This document shows, piece after piece, positions 33,880 to 43,139 of a stretch of DNA of 64,000 bases. Source of the stretch: Actinomycetota bacterium (GTDB taxonomy: Bacteria > Actinomycetota > Acidimicrobiia > Acidimicrobiales > JAJPHD01). The notes under the pieces were generated by a model. That model saw only the letters and a program-made list of their open reading frames with translations. It did no database searches and was not told where the DNA came from. The stretch lies in the NCBI GenBank assembly GCA_021325455.1, contig JAJPHD010000009.1:62001-126000 (forward strand). Direction: 5' to 3'. A program made the position numbers and the translations under genes. The first letter of the stretch is position 1, and each line of letters opens with the position of its first letter.

Positions 33880-33979
33880 GGCAGGCAGAGACTAACCCAA
33901 ACGGCCGCCCGGGGCCCAGGGCCGGGCGGGCCCGGCCCAGCTCGACCCAGCGTCCTCTCAACCTGGGGTCCCCGTGGGC

Positions 33980-36793
33980 CTAGGGGTCCCGGGCCTCCAC
34001 CAGCTCGCGTTCCCCGGCTCCTGAGTCAGCGCCCGGGCCCGCAGGAGGCTCGCCGGGGCCGTCCTCCCCTTCCTCGCCGCGCCGGCCCCGGGCCCTCTCC
34101 AGCAGGGGCCTGTGCTCCGGCATGGGCACTGGCCCGCGCCAGCCCATCCACACCACGCCGGCCAGGCCGGCCAGGGTGACGGCGATGCCGGCCCAGTCCC
34201 CCTTGGTCCTGCCGTAGACGAGGGAGACATGGTGGGAGCTCGGGACGACCACCATCAGGTTGGGGGTCACCCTCCAGGGGCCCCGGGCCCCGTGGGCCTG
34301 CCAGTTCGGGAAGTACGAGGTCTTGACCAGGACCGGGGTGCCCGTCCTCGTGACGTCGAAGCTGATGCGGTTGTCGCCCTGGCTGACATGGCTCACCGCT
34401 GTGGGGGGAACCGGGACCGCCGGCGTCCGCTCGTGGGCGTGCTGCCCACCCAGGTCCAGGGTGCTGGCGCGGACCCGAGGCCACGATGGGGGACCGCTCT
34501 CGGCCAGGACGACCCCCCAACGCCGGGGGTGCATGTACCAGGGGATCGAGACCTTCAGCCAGCCGGGGCCCGTCCTCGCCACCGCGGTGAGGACCACTGG
34601 TCGATGAGACAGGGGCACCACCGTCGAGGAGTCGTGGACCAGGTAGATGTCCCAGGTGCGCTTGATGGTCTTGTTGCCCACGACCGTGGGCCACGGCCCG
34701 GAGGTGGCGATCCTGGTGAGGGAAGGGTCCCGGGCGGCCTGGGCCTCGGCCTGGGGCGTGAAGGCCATGTAGTAGCGGACGCCCAGCAGCTGCAGGTGCT
34801 GGACGCCCGCGGCCACGTCCAGGGGCCCGTAGGGAAGGTTGGCCTCCGCCTCCGACGGGTGCAGGGAGAGCTCGGCCTGGTTGATGAAGTGGTAGGGGGT
34901 GGTGGCCGAGGACTCGAACAGCAGGCCCTCCATGGAATCGATGCAGCCCCGTGTCCAGAAGGGCAGGAGCATCAGGGCCATGGGCGTGCCGAGATCGTTG
35001 AGCTCGGGCCCGTACTCCCACATGGCCCGGCCGCAGCCGTACCGCTTGCCCACCCGGGCCATGGTGCGCATGAGGGCGTGGTACTCGGGCCAGGTCGACT
35101 TGCCCTGGTAGCCCGAGTAGTTCCAGCGCACCCAGTCGGGAACGAAGCTCTGCTGCACCGGGATCGGGATCCACGAGAGCCCGAGGGGCACCACCACCAC
35201 GGCTGCCGCCGCCACCCCGGCCAGGAGGGGGGTGGCCACCGCTGCCACCGGGCCCGCCCGGGTGAAGCCCCGGAGGTCCCTCCCCGCCGCCATGTGGGCC
35301 ACCGCCTCCGGCCTCCAGCGACGGGCCCGCCTGGCCAGCTTGACGAAAGGCCCGACCCCCGAGCCCTCGGCCAGGGCCACCCACAGGTCAAAGGCGGCCG
35401 GGCCCAGAGACGGCTGGCGCCGAGCGAGGTGGGCAGCCTCGCCCAAGGCCTCCTTCAGCTCGTAGGCGCGGGCCAGGTCGGGATCGAGGTCCAGGGCCAC
35501 CCGGGCGGCATCCCTCTCGCCCTGACCCCAGTCAGTGGGGTCCTGGTCCAGGTCGGCCCGCTCCCTGGCCAGGGGGTCGAGGCCCTGCCTGATGGCCTGC
35601 ACCAGCTCGGGATGACCGGCGAACCGCCTCGCCACCTCGTCCCCCGTCGCCCAGAGCGCCCCCAGGGCCGCCTGGCCCAGGTTCCGGCGTCCCGGCCAGC
35701 GCGCCTTCCTGCGCCCCCACAGGTCGGCAGCCAATATCCCCAGCTCGGCCGCCGCCACCCCCGCCAGCAGGTACACGCAAAGGATCCAGAAGGGCAGCAG
35801 GCGGGCGTTGTAGAGCTTGCTCGTGGGGTCAAGGATGAACATGGCGGCGGACAGCCCCGCCATGACGATCAGGAAGGTCCCCACCCTCCGGCGCCGGACC
35901 AGGGAGATCACCGCTCCCACGGCGGCCAGGGCCACCGCCCACAGCAGGCTCTCGGGGAACATGCTGGCCACGTAGGTTGTGACCTTCTGCCAGCCCATGT
36001 TGGTCGTGTAGGGCAGCCCCAGGTAGAAGGGGATGACCCAGAACCCGGTGATGGCCACGCCTGCCGCCGCCACCGTCACCGCCCAGCGCAGGCGGTAGCG
36101 GTCCCACCGGGCCAGGACCAGCACGACAGCCCCTATCCCGGCCCAGAAGGCGGGCACGAAGTGGCACAGGGCGGACACGGCCAGAAGGAAGGCGGCCAGG
36201 GCCCGGCGCTTCCCGGTCCGCAGGCCATCGGCCACGAGGCCAAGGAACATGAGGGCAAAGGCCAGGCTGAGGGAGAAGCCGAACTCCCCGGCCAGGGTGG
36301 AGGCGATGTTGCCTCCGTAGATGGTGAAGCTCTGGTCGAAGAGGAAGGGCAGCGTGGCAGCTGCCAGGCAGGCGGGGCCGGGCCGGCGCATACCCGCTCC
36401 CCGCCCAAAGAGGTAGGCGCTGAGCGGCAGCAGCAGCGAGCCCGCCGCCGTGACCAGCTTGAACGCCACGTTGTAGGGGGCGACCAGGTTGAGGATGGCC
36501 ACGAAGAGCGCCGGCAGCGGGAAGTAGAAGGTGTACTGGGGATAGCCGTCGTACCACCAGGGGCTCCAGCCCGTGAGGCGGAAGTGGGGGAGCAGGTGGT
36601 GCTCCATGTACCAGGGCAGGGCCACGTGGGCGCCGGTGTCACCGCCGGCGGTGGTGGTGTTGGCAAAGAGGAGAGAGGGGTCCAGCTGCCAGAAGACGAG
36701 CGCCGTGGCCCCCCCCACGACGAGGACGGTCACCAGGTCAGGGAGGCTGAGCTGCGGCAGGAGGCGGAGGGCCCGATGGCGCATCCCGCCCAT
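33980..36793 (-). CDS. large polytopic membrane protein, GT-C/YfhO-like, unknown substrate
   Basis: 937 residues from ATG 36791-36793; ATG 36784 is an alternative. About nine membrane helices lie in the first 370 residues. The first outer loop carries Asp in TTAGGDTGAHVALPWYMEH, as in GT-C glycosyltransferases that use lipid-linked sugars. A charged soluble insert of about 150 residues, Arg/Ala/Leu-rich, separates these from another helix near 530. A large exported region follows, and a last helix near 875 precedes a charged tail. The exported end (SYFPNWQAHGARGPWRVTPN) resembles the C-terminal part of YfhO-type proteins. I infer a sugar transferase or lipid-linked glycan handler. No member with known function came to mind. 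Confidence 0.7.
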   Translation of the reverse strand: MGGMRHRALRLLPQLSLPDLVTVLVVGGATALVFWQLDPSLLFANTTTAGGDTGAHVALPWYMEHHLLPHFRLTGWSPWWYDGYPQYTFYFPLPALFVAILNLVAPYNVAFKLVTAAGSLLLPLSAYLFGRGAGMRRPGPACLAAATLPFLFDQSFTIYGGNIASTLAGEFGFSLSLAFALMFLGLVADGLRTGKRRALAAFLLAVSALCHFVPAFWAGIGAVVLVLARWDRYRLRWAVTVAAAGVAITGFWVIPFYLGLPYTTNMGWQKVTTYVASMFPESLLWAVALAAVGAVISLVRRRRVGTFLIVMAGLSAAMFILDPTSKLYNARLLPFWILCVYLLAGVAAAELGILAADLWGRRKARWPGRRNLGQAALGALWATGDEVARRFAGHPELVQAIRQGLDPLARERADLDQDPTDWGQGERDAARVALDLDPDLARAYELKEALGEAAHLARRQPSLGPAAFDLWVALAEGSGVGPFVKLARRARRWRPEAVAHMAAGRDLRGFTRAGPVAAVATPLLAGVAAAAVVVVPLGLSWIPIPVQQSFVPDWVRWNYSGYQGKSTWPEYHALMRTMARVGKRYGCGRAMWEYGPELNDLGTPMALMLLPFWTRGCIDSMEGLLFESSATTPYHFINQAELSLHPSEAEANLPYGPLDVAAGVQHLQLLGVRYYMAFTPQAEAQAARDPSLTRIATSGPWPTVVGNKTIKRTWDIYLVHDSSTVVPLSHRPVVLTAVARTGPGWLKVSIPWYMHPRRWGVVLAESGPPSWPRVRASTLDLGGQHAHERTPAVPVPPTAVSHVSQGDNRISFDVTRTGTPVLVKTSYFPNWQAHGARGPWRVTPNLMVVVPSSHHVSLVYGRTKGDWAGIAVTLAGLAGVVWMGWRGPVPMPEHRPLLERARGRRGEEGEDGPGEPPAGPGADSGAGERELVEARDP

Positions 36794-36902
36794 CCTGCCT
36801 GATCGACCCCCTGGGCGCAGATCGCCCCCCGAAACGGCACCTCCGCCCGTACCGCCCTCCCTGTCCCCGGACCGGTGCTGCCAGCGGGCAGGGGCCCCGC
36901 TG

Positions 36903-37748
36903 TCAGTGCAAGCGGGCCAGAGCCAGGGCCACCACCGTCGCGCAGTTGAAGGTGGCGTGGGCCACGATGCCAGGCCCCAGCCGGTGGAAGGCCTCGGCCA
37001 GCACACCGAGGACGAGCCCGAAGACCCCGAGCCCCAGGGCGATGATGAGCCCCTCGCCATGGGCCAGCCCGAAGGCCGCCGCCGTCGCCACCACGGCCAC
37101 CGCCGGTCCGGCCCACCGGCCCGCCACCGCCAGGCTCCGGTCCAGGGAGCGCAGGAGCAGACCTCGGAAGAACAGCTCCTCCACCACCGGTGCCCCCAGC
37201 ACGATGAAGACGGCCAGCACGGCGAAGCCCGCCCCCCGGGCGTGGCCGGTGAGGGAGAGCGCAGGGTGGGACAGCACCCGGTTGAGATGGGGGAAGGAGG
37301 GCCTGAGGGGTATGTAGACCGCCGGCACCAGCACGAACTGGGATCCGAGGCCCGCCGCCACGCCGATGGGCAGGTCCGGCCAGGGCCGGAGGCGCAGGCC
37401 GAAGTCCCTGCTCAGGCGGCCCGACCCCCACGCCCGGCTCGTCACCAGGGCAGCACCGAGGAGGCCCACCCAGAGCCCGACCAGGCTGGCTATGACCACG
37501 GCAGGCACCTGCTGGGGCCGTCCCGACGAGGTGGGGACCCCCCCGACCAAGGTCACGACGGCGACCAGGACGGCGGAGACGAGCGAGCCCACGAAGAAGC
37601 CTGCTGCCGCCAGCAGGACCCCCCAGGGGCTGGAGCCCGGCCTGGCAAAGAGGGTGGACCGGTCCCGGTGCCTGCCAGGGGTGAGGCCGCCCTGCGGCCG
37701 CGGGGGCCGGGCGGGGGGCTCCTCCCCCGAAGCCAGGGTCCTGCTCAG
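36903..37748 (-). CDS. CPBP/CAAX-type intramembrane metalloprotease
   Basis: Roughly 281 residues with about seven membrane helices. The catalytic motifs of the Abi/CPBP family are present: EELFFRG (Glu-Glu-x3-Arg), FGLAHG (His) and HATFN (His/Asn). The start is uncertain. CTG 37746-37748 overlaps the DUF3499 stop as CTGA and has GGAG 6 nt upstream. GTG 37815-37817 would overlap DUF3499 by about 70 nt. Bacterial members include immunity proteins and regulators. The target here is unknown. Confidence 0.82.
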   Translation of the reverse strand: MSRTLASGEEPPARPPRPQGGLTPGRHRDRSTLFARPGSSPWGVLLAAAGFFVGSLVSAVLVAVVTLVGGVPTSSGRPQQVPAVVIASLVGLWVGLLGAALVTSRAWGSGRLSRDFGLRLRPWPDLPIGVAAGLGSQFVLVPAVYIPLRPSFPHLNRVLSHPALSLTGHARGAGFAVLAVFIVLGAPVVEELFFRGLLLRSLDRSLAVAGRWAGPAVAVVATAAAFGLAHGEGLIIALGLGVFGLVLGVLAEAFHRLGPGIVAHATFNCATVVALALARLH

Positions 37749-37942
37749 CCCGGTCTCCGGCGGTCCTCCCGGGTCCAGCCTCTCGGCACCCGCAGGCCGT
37801 CGGCGTGGGCGGGGCACATGCCCCAGGCTAGGGGGCCGGGGCCGGGGGCATCGTCCAGCCACACCATGCGGGAGTCGTAGTCATAGGTCAGGTACGCTGA
37901 GGCCGGCGCCCCGCATCCGGGGCGAGCACAGGCGGAGGGCAC
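37745..37942 (-). CDS. DUF3499 family small zinc-ribbon-like protein
   Basis: 65 residues. CARPGCGAPASAYLTYDYDSR near the N-terminus and CPAHADGLRVPRGW near the C-terminus are the actinobacterial DUF3499 pattern. Four possible metal ligands are C-x4-C and C-x2-H. The function is unknown, but the family is widely conserved in Actinobacteria, often near manB and the phosphosugar isomerase genes, as here. It ends with a 4-nt overlap on the CPBP protease start. The start is GTG 37940-37942. It is divergent from ftsH with about 110 nt between starts. Confidence 0.88.
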   Translation of the reverse strand: MPSACARPGCGAPASAYLTYDYDSRMVWLDDAPGPGPLAWGMCPAHADGLRVPRGWTREDRRRPG

Positions 37943-38052
37943 GAGCTCAAACGCTAGCCTGCACGCGGCTGCCTTCTTTTCGTATCCGGCTCATAGCTGG
38001 CCTTGACCTCCTGGGCACTGCTATGGGCCCCCCGACGCCTACCATTGTGCTC

Positions 38053-40107
38053 ATGAGTCGTCAACCACCGGACCTCCGCCCAGACCGGCCGGGCAGACCG
38101 GGCGGCGGCCCGGGAGGTCCTGGGAGCCCGGAGCAGAGCTGGCGCTGGGCCGCCTTCGTCCTCATCGGCCTGGTCATATTGGCCATCGCCGTCTCGTCCT
38201 TCCTCTCCCACACGCCGAGCACCAAGATCTCCTACAACCAGTACCTGTCCGACCTGAGCTCCCATCAGGTCTCCTCGGCCCTGGTCAACAACGCCACGGG
38301 GCAGATCACCGGCTCCCTCAAGAACGGCACCCCCTACGTGGTGGACGGCCCCAGCCCGCTGCCCAACAGCGAGTACAACGCCCTCCACGCCAGCGGGGTC
38401 AACGTCAACTACACCACGCCGAGCCAGAACGGGCTGATCTCCAACCTCCTCTACATCGGCCTGCCGGTGGTGTTCCTCATCGCCTTCTTCGTGTGGATGA
38501 ACCGCAGGGCGCAGGGTCAGATGTCGGGGATCATGTCCATCGGACGGTCCAAGGCCAAGCTGTTCAGCACCGACCGCCCCCGAACCACCTTCAACGACGT
38601 GGCTGGCTACACGGGTGTCAAGCAGGAGATCAGCGAGGTGGTGGAGTTCCTGAAGACACCCGGGCGGTTCCGGGACATCGGGGCTCGCATCCCCAAGGGG
38701 GTCCTGCTGGTCGGGCCACCGGGCACGGGCAAGACCCTGCTGGCCCGGGCCGTGGCCGGCGAGGCCGGGGTGCCCTTCATGTCCGTCAGCGGCTCGGACT
38801 TCATGGAGATGTTCGTGGGGGTGGGGGCGAGCCGGGTGCGGGACATGTTCCAGACGGCTCGCAAGCAGGCCCCCGCCATCATCTTCGTGGACGAGATCGA
38901 CTCCATCGGGCGCAAGCGCGGAGCCGGCCTGGGCGGCGGCCACGACGAGCGGGAGCAGACCCTCAACCAGATGCTGTCGGAGATGGACGGCTTCGACACC
39001 ACGGAGGGGATCGTGATGATGGCCGCCACCAACCGGCCCGACATCCTGGACCCCGCCCTCTTGCGTCCCGGGCGCTTCGACCGTCAGATCGTCGTCCCCC
39101 TCCCCGACCTGGACGAGCGGCTGCCCATCCTGATCGTCCATTGCCGAGACAAGCGCATGGGCCCCGACGTGGACCTGGAGCTGGTGGCCAGGGGGACCCC
39201 CGGCATGAGCGGGGCCGACCTGGCCAACCTCGTGAACGAGGCGGCCCTCCACGCCGTGCGCCGGGGCAGCGATGCGGTGGAGATGCGGGACTTCGAGGCG
39301 GCCCGGGACCGGGTCCTCATGGGACAGCGCCGGGACTCCCTTGTCCTCACCGAGCAGGAGAAGGAGCGGGTCGCCTACCACGAGGGTGGCCACGCCGTGC
39401 TGGCCTACGTCCTCCCGCACGCCGACCCCCTCCACAAGGTCACCATCCTGCCCACAGGCATGGCCCTTGGCGTCACCCAGCAGCTGCCGCTGGAGGAGCG
39501 CCACATCTACCCGGCCGAGTACATCGAGGACTCCCTGGCCGTGCGCATGGGAGGCAGGGTGGCCGAGCTGCTCGTGTACAAGAACCTGTCCACGGGGGCT
39601 GCCAACGACCTGGTCGGCAACACCGAGCTGGCCCGGAAGATGGTGCGGGAGTACGGGATGAGCTCGCGCATCGGCCCCATGGCCTGGGGTTCCCAGGGCA
39701 TGGTCTTCCTGGGCGAAGACCTCATGCACTCCCGTGACTACTCGGAGGACACCAGCCGGATCATCGACGAGGAGGTGGAGCGCATCCTGCGCGAGGCCGA
39801 GGAGCGGGCTACCGAGTACCTGACCAGGCACAAGTCGGGCCTCGACGCGGTGGCCCACGCCCTGCTGGAGCGGGAGACCCTGGACGGCGACAGCGTGGCC
39901 CGCCTGGTGGACGAGGCATACGGGCGACCGGTCCACGCCGGCGAGGAGCGCCCCCAGCCCCATCGCTTCGCCCTCCCCGAGGAGGTGGTGGGCAATGGTG
40001 CTGCCGCCCCTGCCCGCCATCCTGACGGCTCGGGGGGGACACCAGGCAACCACGTCGAGGAGAGCGGGGCGCAGCACACCGGATGGCACCGCTCCTCCGA
40101 TGCCTAG
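38053..40107 (+). CDS. ftsH: ATP-dependent zinc metalloprotease FtsH
   Basis: Membrane-bound AAA+ protease for damaged and short-lived proteins. 684 residues from ATG 38053. Helix 1 lies at 33-50, a small exported domain at 52-128, helix 2 at 130-149. The AAA module has Walker A GPPGTGKT (221-228), Walker B IIFVDEID (276-283) and the SRH region [20 protein letters not shown] (in parts). The zinc motif is HEGGH at 443-447. The C-terminal 40 residues are Pro/Gly/His-rich and probably disordered. A short N-terminal Pro/Arg/Gly stretch precedes helix 1. The next small gene starts 13 nt downstream. Confidence 0.97.
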   Translation: MSRQPPDLRPDRPGRPGGGPGGPGSPEQSWRWAAFVLIGLVILAIAVSSFLSHTPSTKISYNQYLSDLSSHQVSSALVNNATGQITGSLKNGTPYVVDGPSPLPNSEYNALHASGVNVNYTTPSQNGLISNLLYIGLPVVFLIAFFVWMNRRAQGQMSGIMSIGRSKAKLFSTDRPRTTFNDVAGYTGVKQEISEVVEFLKTPGRFRDIGARIPKGVLLVGPPGTGKTLLARAVAGEAGVPFMSVSGSDFMEMFVGVGASRVRDMFQTARKQAPAIIFVDEIDSIGRKRGAGLGGGHDEREQTLNQMLSEMDGFDTTEGIVMMAATNRPDILDPALLRPGRFDRQIVVPLPDLDERLPILIVHCRDKRMGPDVDLELVARGTPGMSGADLANLVNEAALHAVRRGSDAVEMRDFEAARDRVLMGQRRDSLVLTEQEKERVAYHEGGHAVLAYVLPHADPLHKVTILPTGMALGVTQQLPLEERHIYPAEYIEDSLAVRMGGRVAELLVYKNLSTGAANDLVGNTELARKMVREYGMSSRIGPMAWGSQGMVFLGEDLMHSRDYSEDTSRIIDEEVERILREAEERATEYLTRHKSGLDAVAHALLERETLDGDSVARLVDEAYGRPVHAGEERPQPHRFALPEEVVGNGAAAPARHPDGSGGTPGNHVEESGAQHTGWHRSSDA

Positions 40108-40120
40108 CTGTGCGGGTGCC

Positions 40121-40369
40121 ATGAGCGATCACCGGGAGCTGGCCTCGACCCTTCGTGACGCGGCCTACACGGCCATCGGCCTGGGAGTGCTGGGCCTCCA
40201 GAGGGCCCATGTCCGCCGGCGGGAGATAGAGCGCCAGCTGGTCGAGCTCTCCCGGGACCTGGACGAGCGGGTGGCGCCCGTGCTGGACGAGCTGGAGAGG
40301 CGCCTTCCTGGCCAACTGGCAGCTGCCTTCCGCCAGGTACGCCAGCAGGTGGTGAGGAGGCCGGCCTAG
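40121..40369 (+). CDS. small helical protein of unknown function downstream of ftsH
   Basis: 82 residues from ATG 40121 (MSDHRELASTLRDAAYTAIG). The first 30 residues hold a short hydrophobic stretch (AAYTAIGLGVLGLQRA). The rest is a charged amphipathic helix with alternating Arg/Glu/Leu (RRREIERQLVELSRDLDERV). Proteins of this layout occur as conserved hypotheticals in actinobacteria, but I know no function. It begins 13 nt after ftsH, so it is probably cotranscribed. It could be a small membrane-associated partner, which is speculative. Confidence 0.6.
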   Translation: MSDHRELASTLRDAAYTAIGLGVLGLQRAHVRRREIERQLVELSRDLDERVAPVLDELERRLPGQLAAAFRQVRQQVVRRPA

Positions 40370-40377
40370 CCCCTCGG

Positions 40378-41280
40378 TCAGCGGGTGACCAGGGTCTCCC
40401 TCCACTCGGCCAGCACGTCGGCCAGCGTCTGCTCCAGGCTCACTTCGGGCCGCCAGCCGGTGGCCTGCACCAACCGGCTCGGGTCCCCCCGCAGCACGGC
40501 CACGTCAGCGGGGCGCATCAGCCCCGGGTCGGGCTCCAGGCGCAGGTTGGCATCCACCAGGGCGGCCAGACGCTGCACCACCTCCTTGATGGCAACGTCC
40601 CTCCCGCTGCAGACGTTGTAGACCTGGCCCGGCTCACCTGACAGCACGAGCAGCCGGTAGGCGCGCACCACGTCCCGCACGTCGGTGAAATCCCGGCGGG
40701 CCGACAGGTTCCCCACCTTGATCGTGGCCCGGCCCTCCCGGGACGCCTCCAGGATGCGGCGGGCCATGGCCGGCACCACGAAGTCCGGAGACTGCCCCGG
40801 GCCGACGTGGTTGAAGGGCCGGGCCCTCAAGACCGCCAAGCCGTGGGCCAGGTGGGCCTGGACGCCGAGGAACTCCGCCGCCACCTTGCTGGCGGCATAG
40901 GGGCTCACGGGCCTGAGAGGCGAATCCTCCCCTATGGGGAGATCGGCCGGCTGGACCCGCCCGTAGACCTCGGCCGAGGAGACGAGCAGGACCCTCGGTC
41001 GGCCCCGGCAGGCCCGTGCCGCCTCCAGCAGGGCGAGGGTCCCCAGGGCGTTGACCCGCAGCGCCTCCTCAGGGTGCTCCCAGCTCCGGCCCACATGGCT
41101 CCACGCTGCCAGGTGATAGACGGCATCGGGCTCCCAGGCGACCATCACCTCCTTCAGGGCCTCCCCACGGGTGACATCCAGGTCAGCGGGGGCCTCGGCT
41201 ACCTCGTCCCCCAGGTCCCGGAGGTGGGGCACGAGCCAGCTCCCCACGAAGCCCCTGCTCCCGGTGACGAACGCCCGCAC
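40378..41280 (-). CDS. NAD(P)-dependent nucleotide-sugar reductase/epimerase, RMD-like
   Basis: 300 residues of the extended short-chain dehydrogenase family. The nucleotide-binding loop is VTGSRGFVGSWL, and the catalytic Ser and Tyr-x3-Lys are in VSSAEVYGRV and SPYAASKVAAE. The segments RPFNHVGPGQSPDFVVP and GNLSARRDFTDVRDV are typical of GDP-4-keto-6-deoxymannose reductase (RMD) and of GDP-mannose 4,6-dehydratase relatives. No GDP-mannose 4,6-dehydratase was recognised in the window, so the exact substrate is open. It is convergent with the small gene after ftsH and divergent from the PNGase A-family gene. Confidence 0.82.
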   Translation of the reverse strand: MRAFVTGSRGFVGSWLVPHLRDLGDEVAEAPADLDVTRGEALKEVMVAWEPDAVYHLAAWSHVGRSWEHPEEALRVNALGTLALLEAARACRGRPRVLLVSSAEVYGRVQPADLPIGEDSPLRPVSPYAASKVAAEFLGVQAHLAHGLAVLRARPFNHVGPGQSPDFVVPAMARRILEASREGRATIKVGNLSARRDFTDVRDVVRAYRLLVLSGEPGQVYNVCSGRDVAIKEVVQRLAALVDANLRLEPDPGLMRPADVAVLRGDPSRLVQATGWRPEVSLEQTLADVLAEWRETLVTR

Positions 41281-41431
41281 CCGACCACGGTACCCCGCCC
41301 GCGGGGAGCCACCGGACCGAGCCCGGTGGACCTGGGACCGGGCCCGGTCTCCTCGGTTCCGCGGGGTGGCCCCCAGCCAAGAGGAGAAGTGGCAGGTACG
41401 ACCGACAGTGGAGGAGCTCTCCCGGTGTCCT

Positions 41432-41437
41432 TATGAT
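41432..41437 (+). promoter_or_regulatory. possible -10 element for the PNGase A-family gene
   Basis: TATGAT lies 39 nt before the start codon, in a locally AT-richer stretch of an otherwise GC-rich gap. The -35 region at 17-nt spacing (TGGAGG) is poor. The gene's ribosome-binding site GGAGG (41466-41470) is 6 nt before ATG. Confidence 0.3.
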
Positions 41438-41476
41438 TCAATGTGACTTCGGCACCACTAAGAGTGGAGGGTAGGG

Positions 41477-43129
41477 ATGCGGGCTCGATGGTTGGTGGCG
41501 GTCATGGCCACGGTGGGCATGAGTGGCCTCGTCGTCCCCCCGGCCTGGGCCGGCGAGGGCGTCTCCTATCAGAACCCGGTGACGGCCGATCGGCCCGTTC
41601 CCGTCCCTCCCACCCCATCGTGCACCGTGACCTTGGCCAGTGACTACGTCACCAACGCACCCTCGGGAGCGCCTCAGGACTACCAGGGGACCTTCGATCC
41701 GCCAGCCGGTTGCCCCGGCCCTTGGGCCAAAGTGGTCCTGCACTGGACGGGCCAAGAGGCCGGCCGTCAGTACGACCGCGCTGGTGAGGTGACCCTGGGC
41801 GGCGCCGAGATCTTCTTCACCTCCACCCCGGAGCCCGACCCAGCCGGGATCACCTGGCATGCCGAGAAGGATGTCACCGAGTACACGTCCCTCTTCACCC
41901 CCGGGCAGCCCTATACGATCAGCGTCCCCAACTACCTGAACAGCGTCGACACGGGTGTCATGCACATCTCCGTCTCGTTGACGTTCTACGAGCCCGACGC
42001 CGCCTACCCCGCACCTCGGACTCCGAACGAGGTGATCGGGTTGGGGACCCAGTACCTGGCCAGTCCTCAGGATGTGGCCACATTCCACCTCACAGGCCTT
42101 CCGAGAAACCTCACCCGGGCATTGGTCGAGGTCTACCCCAAGGGCAATGCCTGCGACGAGTTCTGGTACGGGGGCCTTCCCAACGACTTCGTCTCCGCCC
42201 ATCCCTCCGCCGGGCTATGCGGAGGAGGCCCCTACCGGGAGATCGACGTGTCCCTCGATGGGCAGCCCGCCGGAGCCACCATTCCCTTCCCGAACATATT
42301 CACCGGGGGGATCAACCCGTTGCTCTGGCGCCCCATTCCGGCAGTGGACGCCTTCAACCTGCAACCCAGGGACATCAACCTGACCCCCTTCGTCGGTCAA
42401 CTCACCGACGGGGACAGCCATGCCCTCACAATGTCCATCACCAATGCCCAGTCGTACTGGTCACTCACGCCCAACCTTCTTCTCTATACCGACCCGAGCA
42501 CCAGTCAGACAACTGGAGCACTCACCGAGGACACGCTGTCCCAGCCGACCAGCATCACGGCCAGTGAACAGACCGGGGCTGGGCACGTCAACTACACCGT
42601 AAGTGCTCGCCGCTCCGGGACGCTCTCGGGGTGGGTGCAAACCCCGAGTGGACGGGTCACGACCACCATAACCACGAGCCTCAGCTTCGCCAACACCAAC
42701 GTCTTCGAGCTCCGGAACTACCGCCAGCAGACGACGAGCAATCAAACCCTCGAGACCGTCACCACCACCCAGGGTCCCAGCGGCACCGAGGTGAGCATCA
42801 CCAAGGAGCAGGACCCCCTCACCGCAGTGGAGATGTTCCAACAGCCGACCAGGACGAACTGGTTCCTGTTGCCTGCCCATGTCGTGGCATCGAAGACGGT
42901 GGTCACCTCGCAGTCCGAGAATGGGACCCTCGTCTTCGCCAGCCGGCTGGCCAACACCACCTCGGGGTCGGGCGTCCTGTCAGAGTACGACAGCGGCCAG
43001 TACCGCCTGGCCAACGGGACGGACCGCCAGACCTATGAGTACAGCGACTCGACGGGCGTGTGCTACGACCACCGCATCACCGCCGCACAGGGCTCTGTGA
43101 CCTCGGACCGCCTGAGCACCAGCTGCTGA
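41477..43129 (+). CDS. secreted peptide-N-glycosidase A (PNGase A) family protein
   Basis: 550 residues with a classical signal peptide: basic MRARW, a hydrophobic core, and cleavage after AWA at 25. The mature protein carries the hallmark segments of the plant/fungal/bacterial PNGase A family: WHAEKDVTEYTSLF (127-140), GNACDEFWY (223-231), GPYREIDVSLDG (251-262), PFPNIFTGGINPLLWRPI (270-287) and LTPFVGQLTDG (302-312). In this family the enzyme hydrolyses the GlcNAc-Asn bond of N-glycans. The C-terminal 220 residues are Thr/Ser/Asn-rich, mostly beta in appearance, with several N-x-S/T sequons and a terminal Cys. GC and codon use look lower than in neighbours by eye. It stands alone, between a divergent reductase and convergent glycosyltransferases. 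Activity is untested. Confidence 0.85.
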   Translation: MRARWLVAVMATVGMSGLVVPPAWAGEGVSYQNPVTADRPVPVPPTPSCTVTLASDYVTNAPSGAPQDYQGTFDPPAGCPGPWAKVVLHWTGQEAGRQYDRAGEVTLGGAEIFFTSTPEPDPAGITWHAEKDVTEYTSLFTPGQPYTISVPNYLNSVDTGVMHISVSLTFYEPDAAYPAPRTPNEVIGLGTQYLASPQDVATFHLTGLPRNLTRALVEVYPKGNACDEFWYGGLPNDFVSAHPSAGLCGGGPYREIDVSLDGQPAGATIPFPNIFTGGINPLLWRPIPAVDAFNLQPRDINLTPFVGQLTDGDSHALTMSITNAQSYWSLTPNLLLYTDPSTSQTTGALTEDTLSQPTSITASEQTGAGHVNYTVSARRSGTLSGWVQTPSGRVTTTITTSLSFANTNVFELRNYRQQTTSNQTLETVTTTQGPSGTEVSITKEQDPLTAVEMFQQPTRTNWFLLPAHVVASKTVVTSQSENGTLVFASRLANTTSGSGVLSEYDSGQYRLANGTDRQTYEYSDSTGVCYDHRITAAQGSVTSDRLSTSC

Positions 43130-43139
43130 GGCGCTCGCC

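Noticed and set aside
41336-41349. 14-nt perfect palindrome GACCGGGCCCGGTC upstream of the PNGase A-family gene
   Set aside because: At this GC content several perfect 14-nt palindromes are expected by chance in 64 kb, so an operator claim is not justified.
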